From: Lewinellaceae bacterium
GTDB taxonomy: Bacteria; Bacteroidota; Bacteroidia; Chitinophagales; Saprospiraceae
Reading direction: 5' to 3'
Length of the DNA: 64,000 nt
NCBI GenBank assembly: GCA_024644235.1
Contig: JAHELJ010000015.1
Location: 1-64,000 of the forward strand
Made by a program: the position numbers and the translations under genes. Every line of letters begins with the position of its first letter. Position 1 is the first letter of the stretch. Of the stretch, positions 56,801 through 64,000 are shown one piece after another. The notes beneath the pieces are model-generated. The model did no database searches, was not told where the DNA came from, and saw only the letters and a list, made by a program, of their open reading frames with translations.

Positions 56801-58357
56801 ATGGCAAAAGTCAGAGTCAGATTTGCTCCAAGTCCAACCGGACCACTTCATATAGGTGGTCTGCGTACAGCGCTATACAATTTTTTGTTTGCCCGTAAGC
56901 ATGACGGGACTTTCATCTTACGCATAGAGGATACCGATCAGCAGCGTTATGTTGATGGTGCGGAGGAGTACATCAAAGAAGCTCTGCTATGGAGTGGACT
57001 GCAACCCGATGAAGGGCCTGATCAGGGAGGACAGTATGGACCCTACCGGCAGTCAGAACGTAAGAATATTTATCAGAAACATGTCAGTATGCTTATCGAC
57101 CTGGGGCATGCGTACTATGCCTTCGATACCCCGGAAGAGCTCGATACCATGAGGAAAAGTGAGATTGAACGAGGTAATCACATTCCAAAATATGACCATC
57201 GGGTCAGGATGGAGATGAAAAATGCCCTCACACTAGATCAGGCGACTGTGAGTCGACTGCTGAAGGAGGGCGTACCTTACACCGTTCGAATGAAAGTACC
57301 AGAAGATAAAGTGGTTACGTTCAAGGATCGAATCCGCGAGTCTGTTAGTTTCGAATCAAGCGAATTGGATGACAAGGTGATACTGAAAGCGGATGGGCTA
57401 CCTACCTATCACTTGGCAAATGTCGTAGATGATCATCTGATGAACATCACTCACGTGATAAGAGGTGAGGAGTGGCTTTCGAGTACCGCTCATCATGTTC
57501 TACTCTATGAAGGATTTGGTTGGGAAGAGACGATGCCGGAATTCGCCCACCTACCTTTGATATTGAAGCCGGGTGGAAGTGGTAAACTCAGTAAGCGCGA
57601 TGGGCAAAAATTCGGCTTTCCTGTATTTCCATTGGAATGGATGCCGGAAAACAACTCAGAGTCTTTCGAAGGATTTCGCTCTGCCGGATTCTATGCACCA
57701 GCGGTCATTAATTTTCTAGCGATGCTGGGTTGGAACCCAGGAACTGAGCAGGAAATTTTCTCGATGGACGAACTTATTGAATCCTTTGACCTTAGCCAAG
57801 TCAGCAAATCTGGTGCACGATTTGACTTTGACAAAGCACTCTGGTTCAATGCACAGTACCTTCAGGGCTTGACAGCAGATCAGTTGTATAGTCTAGCTTC
57901 TCACTATTTTGAGGAGAACGGATATCATACTTCTACTGACAAAATGAAACGCATTTGTGAACTCTTTCGTGAACGAGTGCAAACGGTAAAACAGATTCCA
58001 GCAGCAGCGAGTTTTTTCTTTGAGGAGGTGTCTACATTTGAGGAAAAAACCGTGAGAAAGAAGTGGAAAGAAGAGTTAAGGGCACCGTATAGCAAAATCA
58101 GCGAAATAATTGAAACCCTCCACCCATTTCAATCGGATCACATTAAGACCAGGGTTAACGACTACATCAAGGCGCAACAACTAAAATTTGGAAATGTCCT
58201 GCCACTGATCAGATTGGCCATCTCTGGGACAGCGGGTGGTCCTGACCTTTTCGAGGTGCTGGAAGTGATGGGTCAATCCACTGCGGTTGCCAGACTTAAG
58301 AATGGACCACAACACTTTGACAGAATAAGCGTGGATGCGGGAACCCACACAAGCTGA
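56801..58357 (+). CDS. gltX: Glutamate-tRNA ligase, 518 aa
   Basis: A class I synthetase with the HIGH-type motif PSPTGPLHIGGLRTALYNFL (near residues 9-28) and the KMSKS-type loop GKLSKRDGQKFGFP (near 265). The anticodon-binding domain follows. A glutamate-type architecture (GluRS with IRGEEWLSSTAHHVLLYEG) is clear. It charges tRNA-Glu and possibly tRNA-Gln in the cytoplasm. It sits alone before a small conserved-looking gene. Confidence 0.97.
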   Translation: MAKVRVRFAPSPTGPLHIGGLRTALYNFLFARKHDGTFILRIEDTDQQRYVDGAEEYIKEALLWSGLQPDEGPDQGGQYGPYRQSERKNIYQKHVSMLIDLGHAYYAFDTPEELDTMRKSEIERGNHIPKYDHRVRMEMKNALTLDQATVSRLLKEGVPYTVRMKVPEDKVVTFKDRIRESVSFESSELDDKVILKADGLPTYHLANVVDDHLMNITHVIRGEEWLSSTAHHVLLYEGFGWEETMPEFAHLPLILKPGGSGKLSKRDGQKFGFPVFPLEWMPENNSESFEGFRSAGFYAPAVINFLAMLGWNPGTEQEIFSMDELIESFDLSQVSKSGARFDFDKALWFNAQYLQGLTADQLYSLASHYFEENGYHTSTDKMKRICELFRERVQTVKQIPAAASFFFEEVSTFEEKTVRKKWKEELRAPYSKISEIIETLHPFQSDHIKTRVNDYIKAQQLKFGNVLPLIRLAISGTAGGPDLFEVLEVMGQSTAVARLKNGPQHFDRISVDAGTHTS

Positions 58358-58379
58358 GATACCGTTAAAGATTTTAAAG

Positions 58380-58568
58380 ATGCCGAAGAAGATACCCAAG
58401 AAAGGAGACCCGGAAGCTCATAATGACTTGCGAGGGTTCGATATACGTATCAATGAATTTGGTGAAATCGAATCTACCATACCTATTGATCGTTTAAATA
58501 GCTTTCTGGACAATAAAGTAGATGACAAAAAGCTGCAAACACGGCTGTCGTCGAACGAAGAAGAATAA
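58380..58568 (+). CDS. Small hypothetical protein, 62 aa
   Basis: I do not recognise this gene. From the ATG at 58380 (MPKKIPKKGDPEAHNDLRGF) it is highly charged and ends in a Glu-rich tail (SSNEEE). The segment GFDIRINEFGEIESTIPIDRL looks folded and is like small Bacteroidota proteins next to gltX, by recall only. It starts 22 bases after gltX and is probably transcribed with it. Confidence 0.55.
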   Translation: MPKKIPKKGDPEAHNDLRGFDIRINEFGEIESTIPIDRLNSFLDNKVDDKKLQTRLSSNEEE

Positions 58569-58645
58569 GTATTCAGGAGAAATTTACCTCCATTTGATGC
58601 AACCTATTTGGGCATCACACTGTCTTTTCACAAACTACATTCGGA

Positions 58646-59188
58646 TTGCAATCCCACACGCAGCATTTTGAGCTCGTAGAGCTGTGTAAGGCTGGCGACC
58701 GAAGAGCTCAGTTTCAGCTCTACCAGGCTTACAGCAAGGCGATGTTCAACGTCTGCCTGCGAATGATGGGCGATCGCGAAGCCGCAGAAGATGTTCTGCA
58801 AAACGCCTTTGTTGACATATTTGGTAAGCTTGATTCATTTCGCTTCGAAGCTTCAGTGGGCTCATGGATCAAACGGATCGTGATCAATCAGTGCATAAAT
58901 TCGCTGAAAAAGAGAAAAATGCATTTTGTGGAATTTTCGTCTGTGCAAATCCCCGATCAATCAAGTGAACCGGTGGTGGATCAATTAGAGGTTGAACGCA
59001 TTAAGGAGGCGATGAAGGACTTGCCAGATGGATATCGAACGGTTTTCAACTTGTATCTGATGGAAGGCTATGACCATAAAGAGATCGGAAAAATCTTGGG
59101 AATTTCAGAAGGAGCTTCCAAGTCCCAATATAGCCGGGCAAAGGCAAAACTGAGAGAATTATTAAGTGATAAATCGAATGTCTGTTAG
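58646..59188 (+). CDS. ECF-type RNA polymerase sigma factor, 180 aa (TTG start)
   Basis: Region 2 is complete: YSKAMFNVCLRMMGDREAAE then VLQNAFVDIFGKL and VGSWIKRIVINQCINSLK. Region 4 holds LPDGYRTVFNLYLMEGYDHK and EIGKILGISEGASKSQYSRA. The frame has no ATG before the conserved part; a TGA at about 58592 closes it upstream and TTG at 58646 is the best start. It begins an operon with a membrane regulator three bases downstream and a DUF4097-like gene after that. Confidence 0.93.
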   Translation: MQSHTQHFELVELCKAGDRRAQFQLYQAYSKAMFNVCLRMMGDREAAEDVLQNAFVDIFGKLDSFRFEASVGSWIKRIVINQCINSLKKRKMHFVEFSSVQIPDQSSEPVVDQLEVERIKEAMKDLPDGYRTVFNLYLMEGYDHKEIGKILGISEGASKSQYSRAKAKLRELLSDKSNVC

Positions 59189-59190
59189 AA

Positions 59191-59715
59191 ATGAATTTTG
59201 ATCCAATAGAGGAATTTATTCAAAAGAATAGGGAAGCTTTTGATAATGAGAGACCTTCACTCAAGGTGTGGGCAGGAATAGAAAAAGAGCTCCCCAAAGC
59301 TACTCGAAGAATCACCTGGCTTGCATACGCAGCTTCGGCAGCTATTTTGATTCTAGGAGTGATCACCGGATTTCTACTTGCACCGGTCTATTATGAATAT
59401 CAAGCCCTTTCAGAACTGGAGAAGCCCGGGGAATACAGCGAGCTAGTTGCTTACTTTGAAGAAGAGATCGCCACTCAGTACACCATGCTTGCCAACAACC
59501 CTATTCAGTCAGAGCAACAATCAGCCCTAGCTGAATTGGATCAGCAATTGGAGGATTTGAAAGTCGACCTAGTACGAGCTCCGAAAGGCACTAAGGCTAA
59601 AATCATGGAATCGATCATTGCAACTTACGAGACCAAGGTCCATCTGCTGGAGAATGTGGTCGAGTACAGCAATCCTTTAAACTTTATACCGTATGATGAG
59701 GAAGAGACACTTTAG
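59191..59715 (+). CDS. Putative anti-sigma-like membrane protein, 174 aa
   Basis: The N-terminal 45 residues are charged and helical (IEEFIQKNREAFDNERPSL), then comes one membrane segment (ITWLAYAASAAILILGVITG, near 48-67) and a periplasmic helical part that looks coiled (LAELDQQLEDLKVDLV). The position directly after the sigma gene (3-base gap) and the topology suggest it is its anti-sigma partner. I see no zinc-binding motif. Its last 23 bases overlap the next gene. Confidence 0.7.
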   Translation: MNFDPIEEFIQKNREAFDNERPSLKVWAGIEKELPKATRRITWLAYAASAAILILGVITGFLLAPVYYEYQALSELEKPGEYSELVAYFEEEIATQYTMLANNPIQSEQQSALAELDQQLEDLKVDLVRAPKGTKAKIMESIIATYETKVHLLENVVEYSNPLNFIPYDEEETL

Positions 59716-60814
59716 GTTAATCCTGCTTGTGTTTTGCAGTATTTTACTCCAAGTTGAAGCAGCTAATGCTAAAAGGGAGTACACGAAAACCATCGAGCAG
59801 TCATTCAGTATCACCGAAGAGGGGACAGTGGATTTGGAAAACTTGCATGGTGATATAGATATCTCAACCTGGGCAAAGAATGAAGTCGAGATCAAGGTTA
59901 CAATCCGCGTTTTTGCCAATTCTGATCGACGTGCTGAAAGTACATTTGAAAGAATTCGAATCGATTTTTCTAACGATGACAATTTCGTGAAGGCAGAGAC
60001 GGAGATTAGCTCTGCTAATTCTACCTGGTGGTTCGTTCGAAGCTGGTGGGGAGATGCAGACATCGCTATTAATTATGAGGTATTCATGCCTGAAAGCTGT
60101 AATCTGGAGGTGAGTAACCAATATGGGAACATCGATGTTGAAAACATATTTGGCAGTGCCAGGATTGAACTTAAACACGGTACTATGGAAATGGATCATG
60201 CTGCCACAACCCTCCATCTCGATATTGCCTACGGAAATGGGACGATAGCTAAAACGAATCAGGCAATAGTGGACCTTGCATATTCCAAGCTAAGAATCAA
60301 TGATGCCAATACGGTAGACATAGACTCGAAATTTTCAAAGGTGACTATAGAAAGCGCTAATGAGATAGATAGCGACAGCAACTATGATGGATACAAGATA
60401 GGTGACGTTGGAGTCTTTCACAACGATGGGAAGTTTGATCAGATAGAGATCGATAAAGCTGAGCGTGTGACGATTGAAACAAATAATACAGATATCGATA
60501 TTGACCTGTTGGTTTTTAGTTGCAATGCGGACCTCCGTCATGGTAGCCTGAAGATCGATAGAGTGAGTCGGGAGTTGGAAGAGATCCGTGTTGATAGTCG
60601 ATATGTTGGGATCAACATTGATTTGGGTGAGTTAAGTCAGTATCGTCTCATGATTGATGGCAATTATACATCTGTCAAGCTACCGGATGGAATCAGGCTC
60701 TTGAAAGAAGACAAGGACGATCATCATCTGGAACTGGAAGGATACCTTGGTGCAGAGGCCGCATTGGCAGCTGTTAGTATCGAATCGGAGTATGGTGGTA
60801 TCCGCATATATTGA
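59693..60814 (+). CDS. Secreted DUF4097-like beta-helix protein, 373 aa
   Basis: A signal peptide (FRLILLVFCSILLQVEAANA) is followed by repeated short beta strands of the DUF4097 type: VDLENLHGDIDISTWAKNEV, LEVSNQYGNIDVENIFGSA, and LRHGSLKID. Such right-handed beta-helix proteins are often linked to sigma/anti-sigma operons, and this one overlaps the anti-sigma-like gene by 23 bases. It probably sits at the cell surface or in the periplasm; the role may be envelope-stress sensing. The exact function is unknown. A second ATG lies at 59696. Confidence 0.75.
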   Translation: MMRKRHFRLILLVFCSILLQVEAANAKREYTKTIEQSFSITEEGTVDLENLHGDIDISTWAKNEVEIKVTIRVFANSDRRAESTFERIRIDFSNDDNFVKAETEISSANSTWWFVRSWWGDADIAINYEVFMPESCNLEVSNQYGNIDVENIFGSARIELKHGTMEMDHAATTLHLDIAYGNGTIAKTNQAIVDLAYSKLRINDANTVDIDSKFSKVTIESANEIDSDSNYDGYKIGDVGVFHNDGKFDQIEIDKAERVTIETNNTDIDIDLLVFSCNADLRHGSLKIDRVSRELEEIRVDSRYVGINIDLGELSQYRLMIDGNYTSVKLPDGIRLLKEDKDDHHLELEGYLGAEAALAAVSIESEYGGIRIY

Positions 60815-60908
60815 ATAGCATCACCGCAATCCCTATTGCATTAAACGCCGGGAAAGTAGCTCGAAAGATTTAGTATTTTCAGGGCGCTTAAGCAGATCTC
60901 TACCCAAT

Positions 60909-62312
60909 ATGCAGATAAAGTTTTGCGGTGCCAGTAGATTCGTTACTGGCAGCTGTCATCTGATTACCCTTGACAACGGATATACCATTTTGCTAGACTG
61001 TGGATTGTACCAGGGTAATGACAAAGCCATGCACAATTTTAATCGTCAATGGTATTTCGATCCAAAGTCTATTGACTGTGTCGTATTGTCACATGCTCAC
61101 ATTGACCATGCTGGCCGTCTACCACGATTGGTGAAAGACGGATTTCAGGGAGAGATATATTCCACTCACGCTACTCGCAGCTTGTGTTCCATTATGCTAC
61201 TGGATAGCGCTCGCATTCAAGAGCGCGATGCAGAATACAGGAATAAGAAGGCCAAAAAGAAGAATAAAAAGAAGCTTGTCAAGCCCCTATATCGCTCAAA
61301 GCATGTGGCCGAGACTATGCAAAGGTTTTGTGCTATGCCATATGATCACTGGTTTCGGATTCATCCCGATGTTGAAATTCAGTATCGCGATGCGGGTCAT
61401 ATCCTTGGCAGCGCCAGTGTCACTTTAAAAATTCGCGAAAAGGGCAAGGAACTGCTTTTCGGATTCACTGCTGATATCGGAAGGCCGGATCGTCCGATCC
61501 TCCGAGATCCACAGCAGATGCCGGAAGTGGATTTTCTTATTTGTGAATCAACATATGGTAACCGGGATCATGAAAGCAAGGCGGAAGAGACTGATCGTTT
61601 TCTAGATCTGATTCGGCATACCTGTCTTGAGAAAAAGGGTAAGCTAATCATACCGGCGTTCAGCGTTGGCCGAACCCAGGAGATTGTTTATATGTTGGAT
61701 CAGATGGAAAATCAGAAAGTCCTGCCACGGATTCCAGTCTATGTAGATAGTCCATTGGCAGTAAATGCTACTCAGATTTTTGGAGCACACCCGGAGTGTT
61801 ACGACAACGAATTGAACGAATACATGCTGGTCGATGAGAATCCGTTTGGTTTTAACAATCTTCTATATGTCAGGGATGTTGAAGTCTCGAAATCTTTGAA
61901 TTATTCAAATGAACCATGCATCATTATCAGTTCTTCAGGAATGATGAATGCCGGCAGGGTGAGACATCATCTGTACAACAATATCGACAATCCCAAGAAT
62001 ACCTTCCTGATCGTCGGATATTGTTCTCCGGACACTCCTGGAGGTATGCTGCTGAATGGAATCAAGGATATTAAGCTGTTTGGCGAGAAGAAACCGGTAA
62101 GAGCACAAGTTGAGCGTATCGAGTCATTCTCTGCTCATGGAGATCGTTATGAGATGATCGAATTTGTCAAAAACCAAAAGAAGCTTCGAAAGATGTTCTT
62201 GGTTCATGGTGAATATGAAACCCAAGTGGCATTTCGTGATTTGCTACAAAAGTATATCACCAAAAAGGTCGAGATCCCTTCTTTAGGACAAGAGTTCCGA
62301 TTGAATCTCTAG
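60909..62312 (+). CDS. Beta-CASP metallo-beta-lactamase-fold nuclease (CPSF-like), 467 aa
   Basis: An MBL-fold RNA-processing enzyme. Metal motif 2 is SHAHIDHAGRLP (His62, His64, Asp66, His67), then motif 3 RDAGHILGSASV, the beta-CASP segment (LIIPAFSVGRTQEIVYMLD, near 240-258), motif SFSAHGDRYEM and the terminal His in FLVHGEYETQ. The mid-region FTADIGRPDRPILRD carries the metal-bridging Asp. It likely cleaves RNA in the cytoplasm. It follows the DUF4097-like gene by 94 bases and may have its own promoter. Confidence 0.93.
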   Translation: MQIKFCGASRFVTGSCHLITLDNGYTILLDCGLYQGNDKAMHNFNRQWYFDPKSIDCVVLSHAHIDHAGRLPRLVKDGFQGEIYSTHATRSLCSIMLLDSARIQERDAEYRNKKAKKKNKKKLVKPLYRSKHVAETMQRFCAMPYDHWFRIHPDVEIQYRDAGHILGSASVTLKIREKGKELLFGFTADIGRPDRPILRDPQQMPEVDFLICESTYGNRDHESKAEETDRFLDLIRHTCLEKKGKLIIPAFSVGRTQEIVYMLDQMENQKVLPRIPVYVDSPLAVNATQIFGAHPECYDNELNEYMLVDENPFGFNNLLYVRDVEVSKSLNYSNEPCIIISSSGMMNAGRVRHHLYNNIDNPKNTFLIVGYCSPDTPGGMLLNGIKDIKLFGEKKPVRAQVERIESFSAHGDRYEMIEFVKNQKKLRKMFLVHGEYETQVAFRDLLQKYITKKVEIPSLGQEFRLNL

Positions 62313-62336
62313 ATAAATCCCTAATACCAATTGCTA

Positions 62337-63080
62337 TTATTCGATAAGGCCAGTTTTGTGCAGGATAGGGAGCTGTGCGCTATATGTCTTATTGATATTT
62401 TCCTCAGTAAAAACAAACTTCGTGTCACCGTAAGCGATCAGCCGCTGATTGAGCATAATCACCCGATCAAAATATGCTTCAACAGTGGCCAAATCATGAT
62501 GTACCACGATCAGTGTCTTACCATGTTCGGCAAGGTTCTGAAGTAGCTGAATGATTCGTTCTTCTGTCGTCACATCAACACCTACCAAGGGTTCATCCAT
62601 GAGAAAAATCTCTGCTTGTTGGCACAACGCCCGAGCTAGAAAGACTCTCTGTTGCTGACCTCCGGAGAGTTCACCAATCTGTCTTTTTGCGAGATGTGAG
62701 ATGCCTAGCGATTCGAGAGATTGTCGAGCGATCTGGCGATCATATTTTGATAAGCGCTGATAAATTTTCTTATGAGGGTACCTGCCTTGAAGTACCACAT
62801 CTAACACTGTGGCAGGGAATTGCCAGTCGATATCATCTTTTTGAGGTACGTAGACGATATTTGGTCTGCTTTCTTCAATAGGTTTGCCTTTGATTAAAAT
62901 CGATCCGCGATTGATGTCAATTAGCCCTAGAATGGCTTTTACCAAGGTGGACTTACCAGCTCCGTTTGGGCCTACTAACCCATAGATATGGCCGGATTCG
63001 ATCTCTAGAAAGATGTTAGTGAGTACCCGTTTTTTCTCATAGGATACTGATAAGTCTTTGATATGAATGATCTTGCTCAT
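62337..63080 (-). CDS. Metal ABC transporter ATP-binding protein (ZnuC/MntB-like), 247 aa
   Basis: Walker A GLVGPNGAGKSTLVKAILG, signature LSGGQQQRVFLARAL and Walker B EIFLMDEPLVGVD are complete, with the HDL/H-loop VVHHDLATVE. The family (zinc/manganese/iron uptake) is shown by the binding-protein partner, whose stop overlaps this ATG (ATGA at 63077-63080). No permease gene follows; the end is 24 bases from the convergent beta-CASP gene, so the permease must lie elsewhere, perhaps beyond the right edge. Confidence 0.92.
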   Translation of the reverse strand: MSKIIHIKDLSVSYEKKRVLTNIFLEIESGHIYGLVGPNGAGKSTLVKAILGLIDINRGSILIKGKPIEESRPNIVYVPQKDDIDWQFPATVLDVVLQGRYPHKKIYQRLSKYDRQIARQSLESLGISHLAKRQIGELSGGQQQRVFLARALCQQAEIFLMDEPLVGVDVTTEERIIQLLQNLAEHGKTLIVVHHDLATVEAYFDRVIMLNQRLIAYGDTKFVFTEENINKTYSAQLPILHKTGLIE

Positions 63081-64000
63081 GATCCACTGAACCTTCTCAC
63101 CAAAAGAAAAAATATGACTAGTAAGACCGCGGCAAGAATCACATACAGTGAAGTGGGACTTCCAGACTCCTCACCACTGGTATTTGCCTCGGCTGGATCT
63201 GCTGTCAGGGCTGAAACGATGATGTCTGTATTATGCCTGAGCATCGCGATATAGCTGGGAGCAGGACTGTCCTTGTCACCAATCGAATCTGCGTAGAGTT
63301 TGCCCCCCACTCGTATTTTGTTATCTCTCGCTAATTGTTCGAGTATCTTAGGATTTATCGTGCTCTCGATGAAAACTGCAGGAATCTTACTTGTCCTGAT
63401 TACTTCATTCAACCGTACAATGTCAGCCGTCTGGACATCAGCATCAGTGGAAGTGCCCATCACCGATTCCAACTTGAGACCATACTTCCGGCCATAGTAT
63501 TGAAATGCATCATGAGAGGTGATCAAAATGCGTTTTTCCTCGGGGATATATGAAATCTGAGTCTTGATGTATTCATCTATAGCGCGGATTTGCTTACGAT
63601 ATTGATCCCGCTTCTGTTGATAGATCGATGCGTTGTCCGGGTCGAATTTTACTAGTGTTTTTGTAATGTTATCAACGTAGATCATTGCGTTTTCAGCATC
63701 CATCCAGGCATGTGGGTCTGTTGCGTTTTGATAGACTAAGCTCTCGATCGGTTTCACACCTTCGGTGACAGTCACCACCACAGCTTTTGATCCTGCATTT
63801 TCTATGAGTTCGTTAAGCCACCCCTCAAACGTTAAACCATTTTTGAAGAGGATGTCTGCCTCAGCCACAATCCTGGCATCTTTAGGTGTCGGTTCGTATA
63901 GGTGAGGATCGCTACCAATAGGTACAATGCAGGTAAGATCTACGAGATCCCCAGCAACATTCTCGACCATATCGGCAATCATCGATGCAGTTACCACCAC
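63077..64000 (-). CDS. Metal ABC transporter substrate-binding protein (ZnuA/TroA family) with C-terminal membrane anchor, partial
   Basis: A cluster A-I/TroA-family zinc or manganese-binding protein. Metal-ligand positions: His in GSDPHLYEPTP, His in ATDPHAWMD, Glu in VFIESTINP and Asp in YADSIGDKDSP. The long His-rich loop of many ZnuA proteins is absent, which does not decide between zinc and manganese. After the binding domain a linker (ANTSGEESGSPTS) and a C-terminal membrane segment (LYVILAAVLLVIFFLLV) follow. The start lies beyond the right edge, so a signal peptide cannot be seen. Confidence 0.9.
   Translation of the reverse strand: MVVTASMIADMVENVAGDLVDLTCIVPIGSDPHLYEPTPKDARIVAEADILFKNGLTFEGWLNELIENAGSKAVVVTVTEGVKPIESLVYQNATDPHAWMDAENAMIYVDNITKTLVKFDPDNASIYQQKRDQYRKQIRAIDEYIKTQISYIPEEKRILITSHDAFQYYGRKYGLKLESVMGTSTDADVQTADIVRLNEVIRTSKIPAVFIESTINPKILEQLARDNKIRVGGKLYADSIGDKDSPAPSYIAMLRHNTDIIVSALTADPAEANTSGEESGSPTSLYVILAAVLLVIFFLLVRRFSGS

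Overview
The window is a gene-dense piece of a Bacteroidota chromosome, most likely a free-living Saprospiria/Chitinophagia-type bacterium; this placement is an inference from gene content. The signs are two proteins with C-terminal domains like those exported by the type IX secretion system, a lipoprotein TamA/BamA homologue (TamL) directly after tamB, a short F1 epsilon subunit, an atpD-atpC pair apart from the rest of the ATP synthase genes, and a TTTG / TAnnTTTG promoter before atpD. There is no rRNA, CRISPR array, insertion sequence or prophage that I can recognise, and I see no tRNA by eye.

Layout. 1-3160 (minus): a UvrD/AddB-like helicase-nuclease that runs off the left edge. 3259-5601: a small outer-membrane protein and a two-gene OmpA/coiled-coil envelope unit. 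5814-7859: TfoX-like, DJ-1/PfpI lipoprotein and VOC genes in one run. 8287-13711: a damage-inducible mutagenesis locus, with a self-cleaving XRE-S24 repressor (coupled to a Rof-like protein) divergent from a Y-family polymerase and a DnaE2-like polymerase. 13708-23102: transketolase, then tamB-tamL. 23099-30975 (minus): two GH13 alpha-glucan enzymes, a PhoD-like phosphatase, a sugar isomerase-like protein and a sulfotransferase. 31006-37058 (minus): a coupled pair made of a giant secreted lipase-like protein and a repeat-rich secreted protein. 37216-44147: a DUF2911 protein, a 1301-residue PmoA / propeller / HEAT / cytochrome c fusion, an NAD(P)-binding protein and a secreted peptidase-like hydrolase. 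44345-44972: a beta-carbonic anhydrase broken by a frameshift. 44976-46501: an RsmI-like methyltransferase and scpA, divergent. 46506-51260 (minus): an overlapping DUF5691 - MoxR ATPase - DUF5682 operon. 51401-54132: atpD, atpC, a terminator, a structured leader and an orphan anti-sigma-like protein. 54133-56629 (minus): aminopeptidase P, a DUF1232 protein and a polysaccharide deacetylase. 56801-62312: gltX, a small protein, an ECF sigma / membrane regulator / DUF4097-like operon and a beta-CASP nuclease. 62337-64000 (minus): zinc/manganese ABC transporter ATPase and binding protein, the latter running off the right edge.

How the genes work together. The main functional units are the SOS-type polymerase cassette, TamB-TamL outer-membrane biogenesis, alpha-glucan breakdown, and the DUF5691-MoxR-DUF5682 operon. 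The last is the best candidate for a poorly characterised system. Genes are tightly packed: many convergent pairs abut or overlap by four bases, and many co-directional pairs share start/stop codons.
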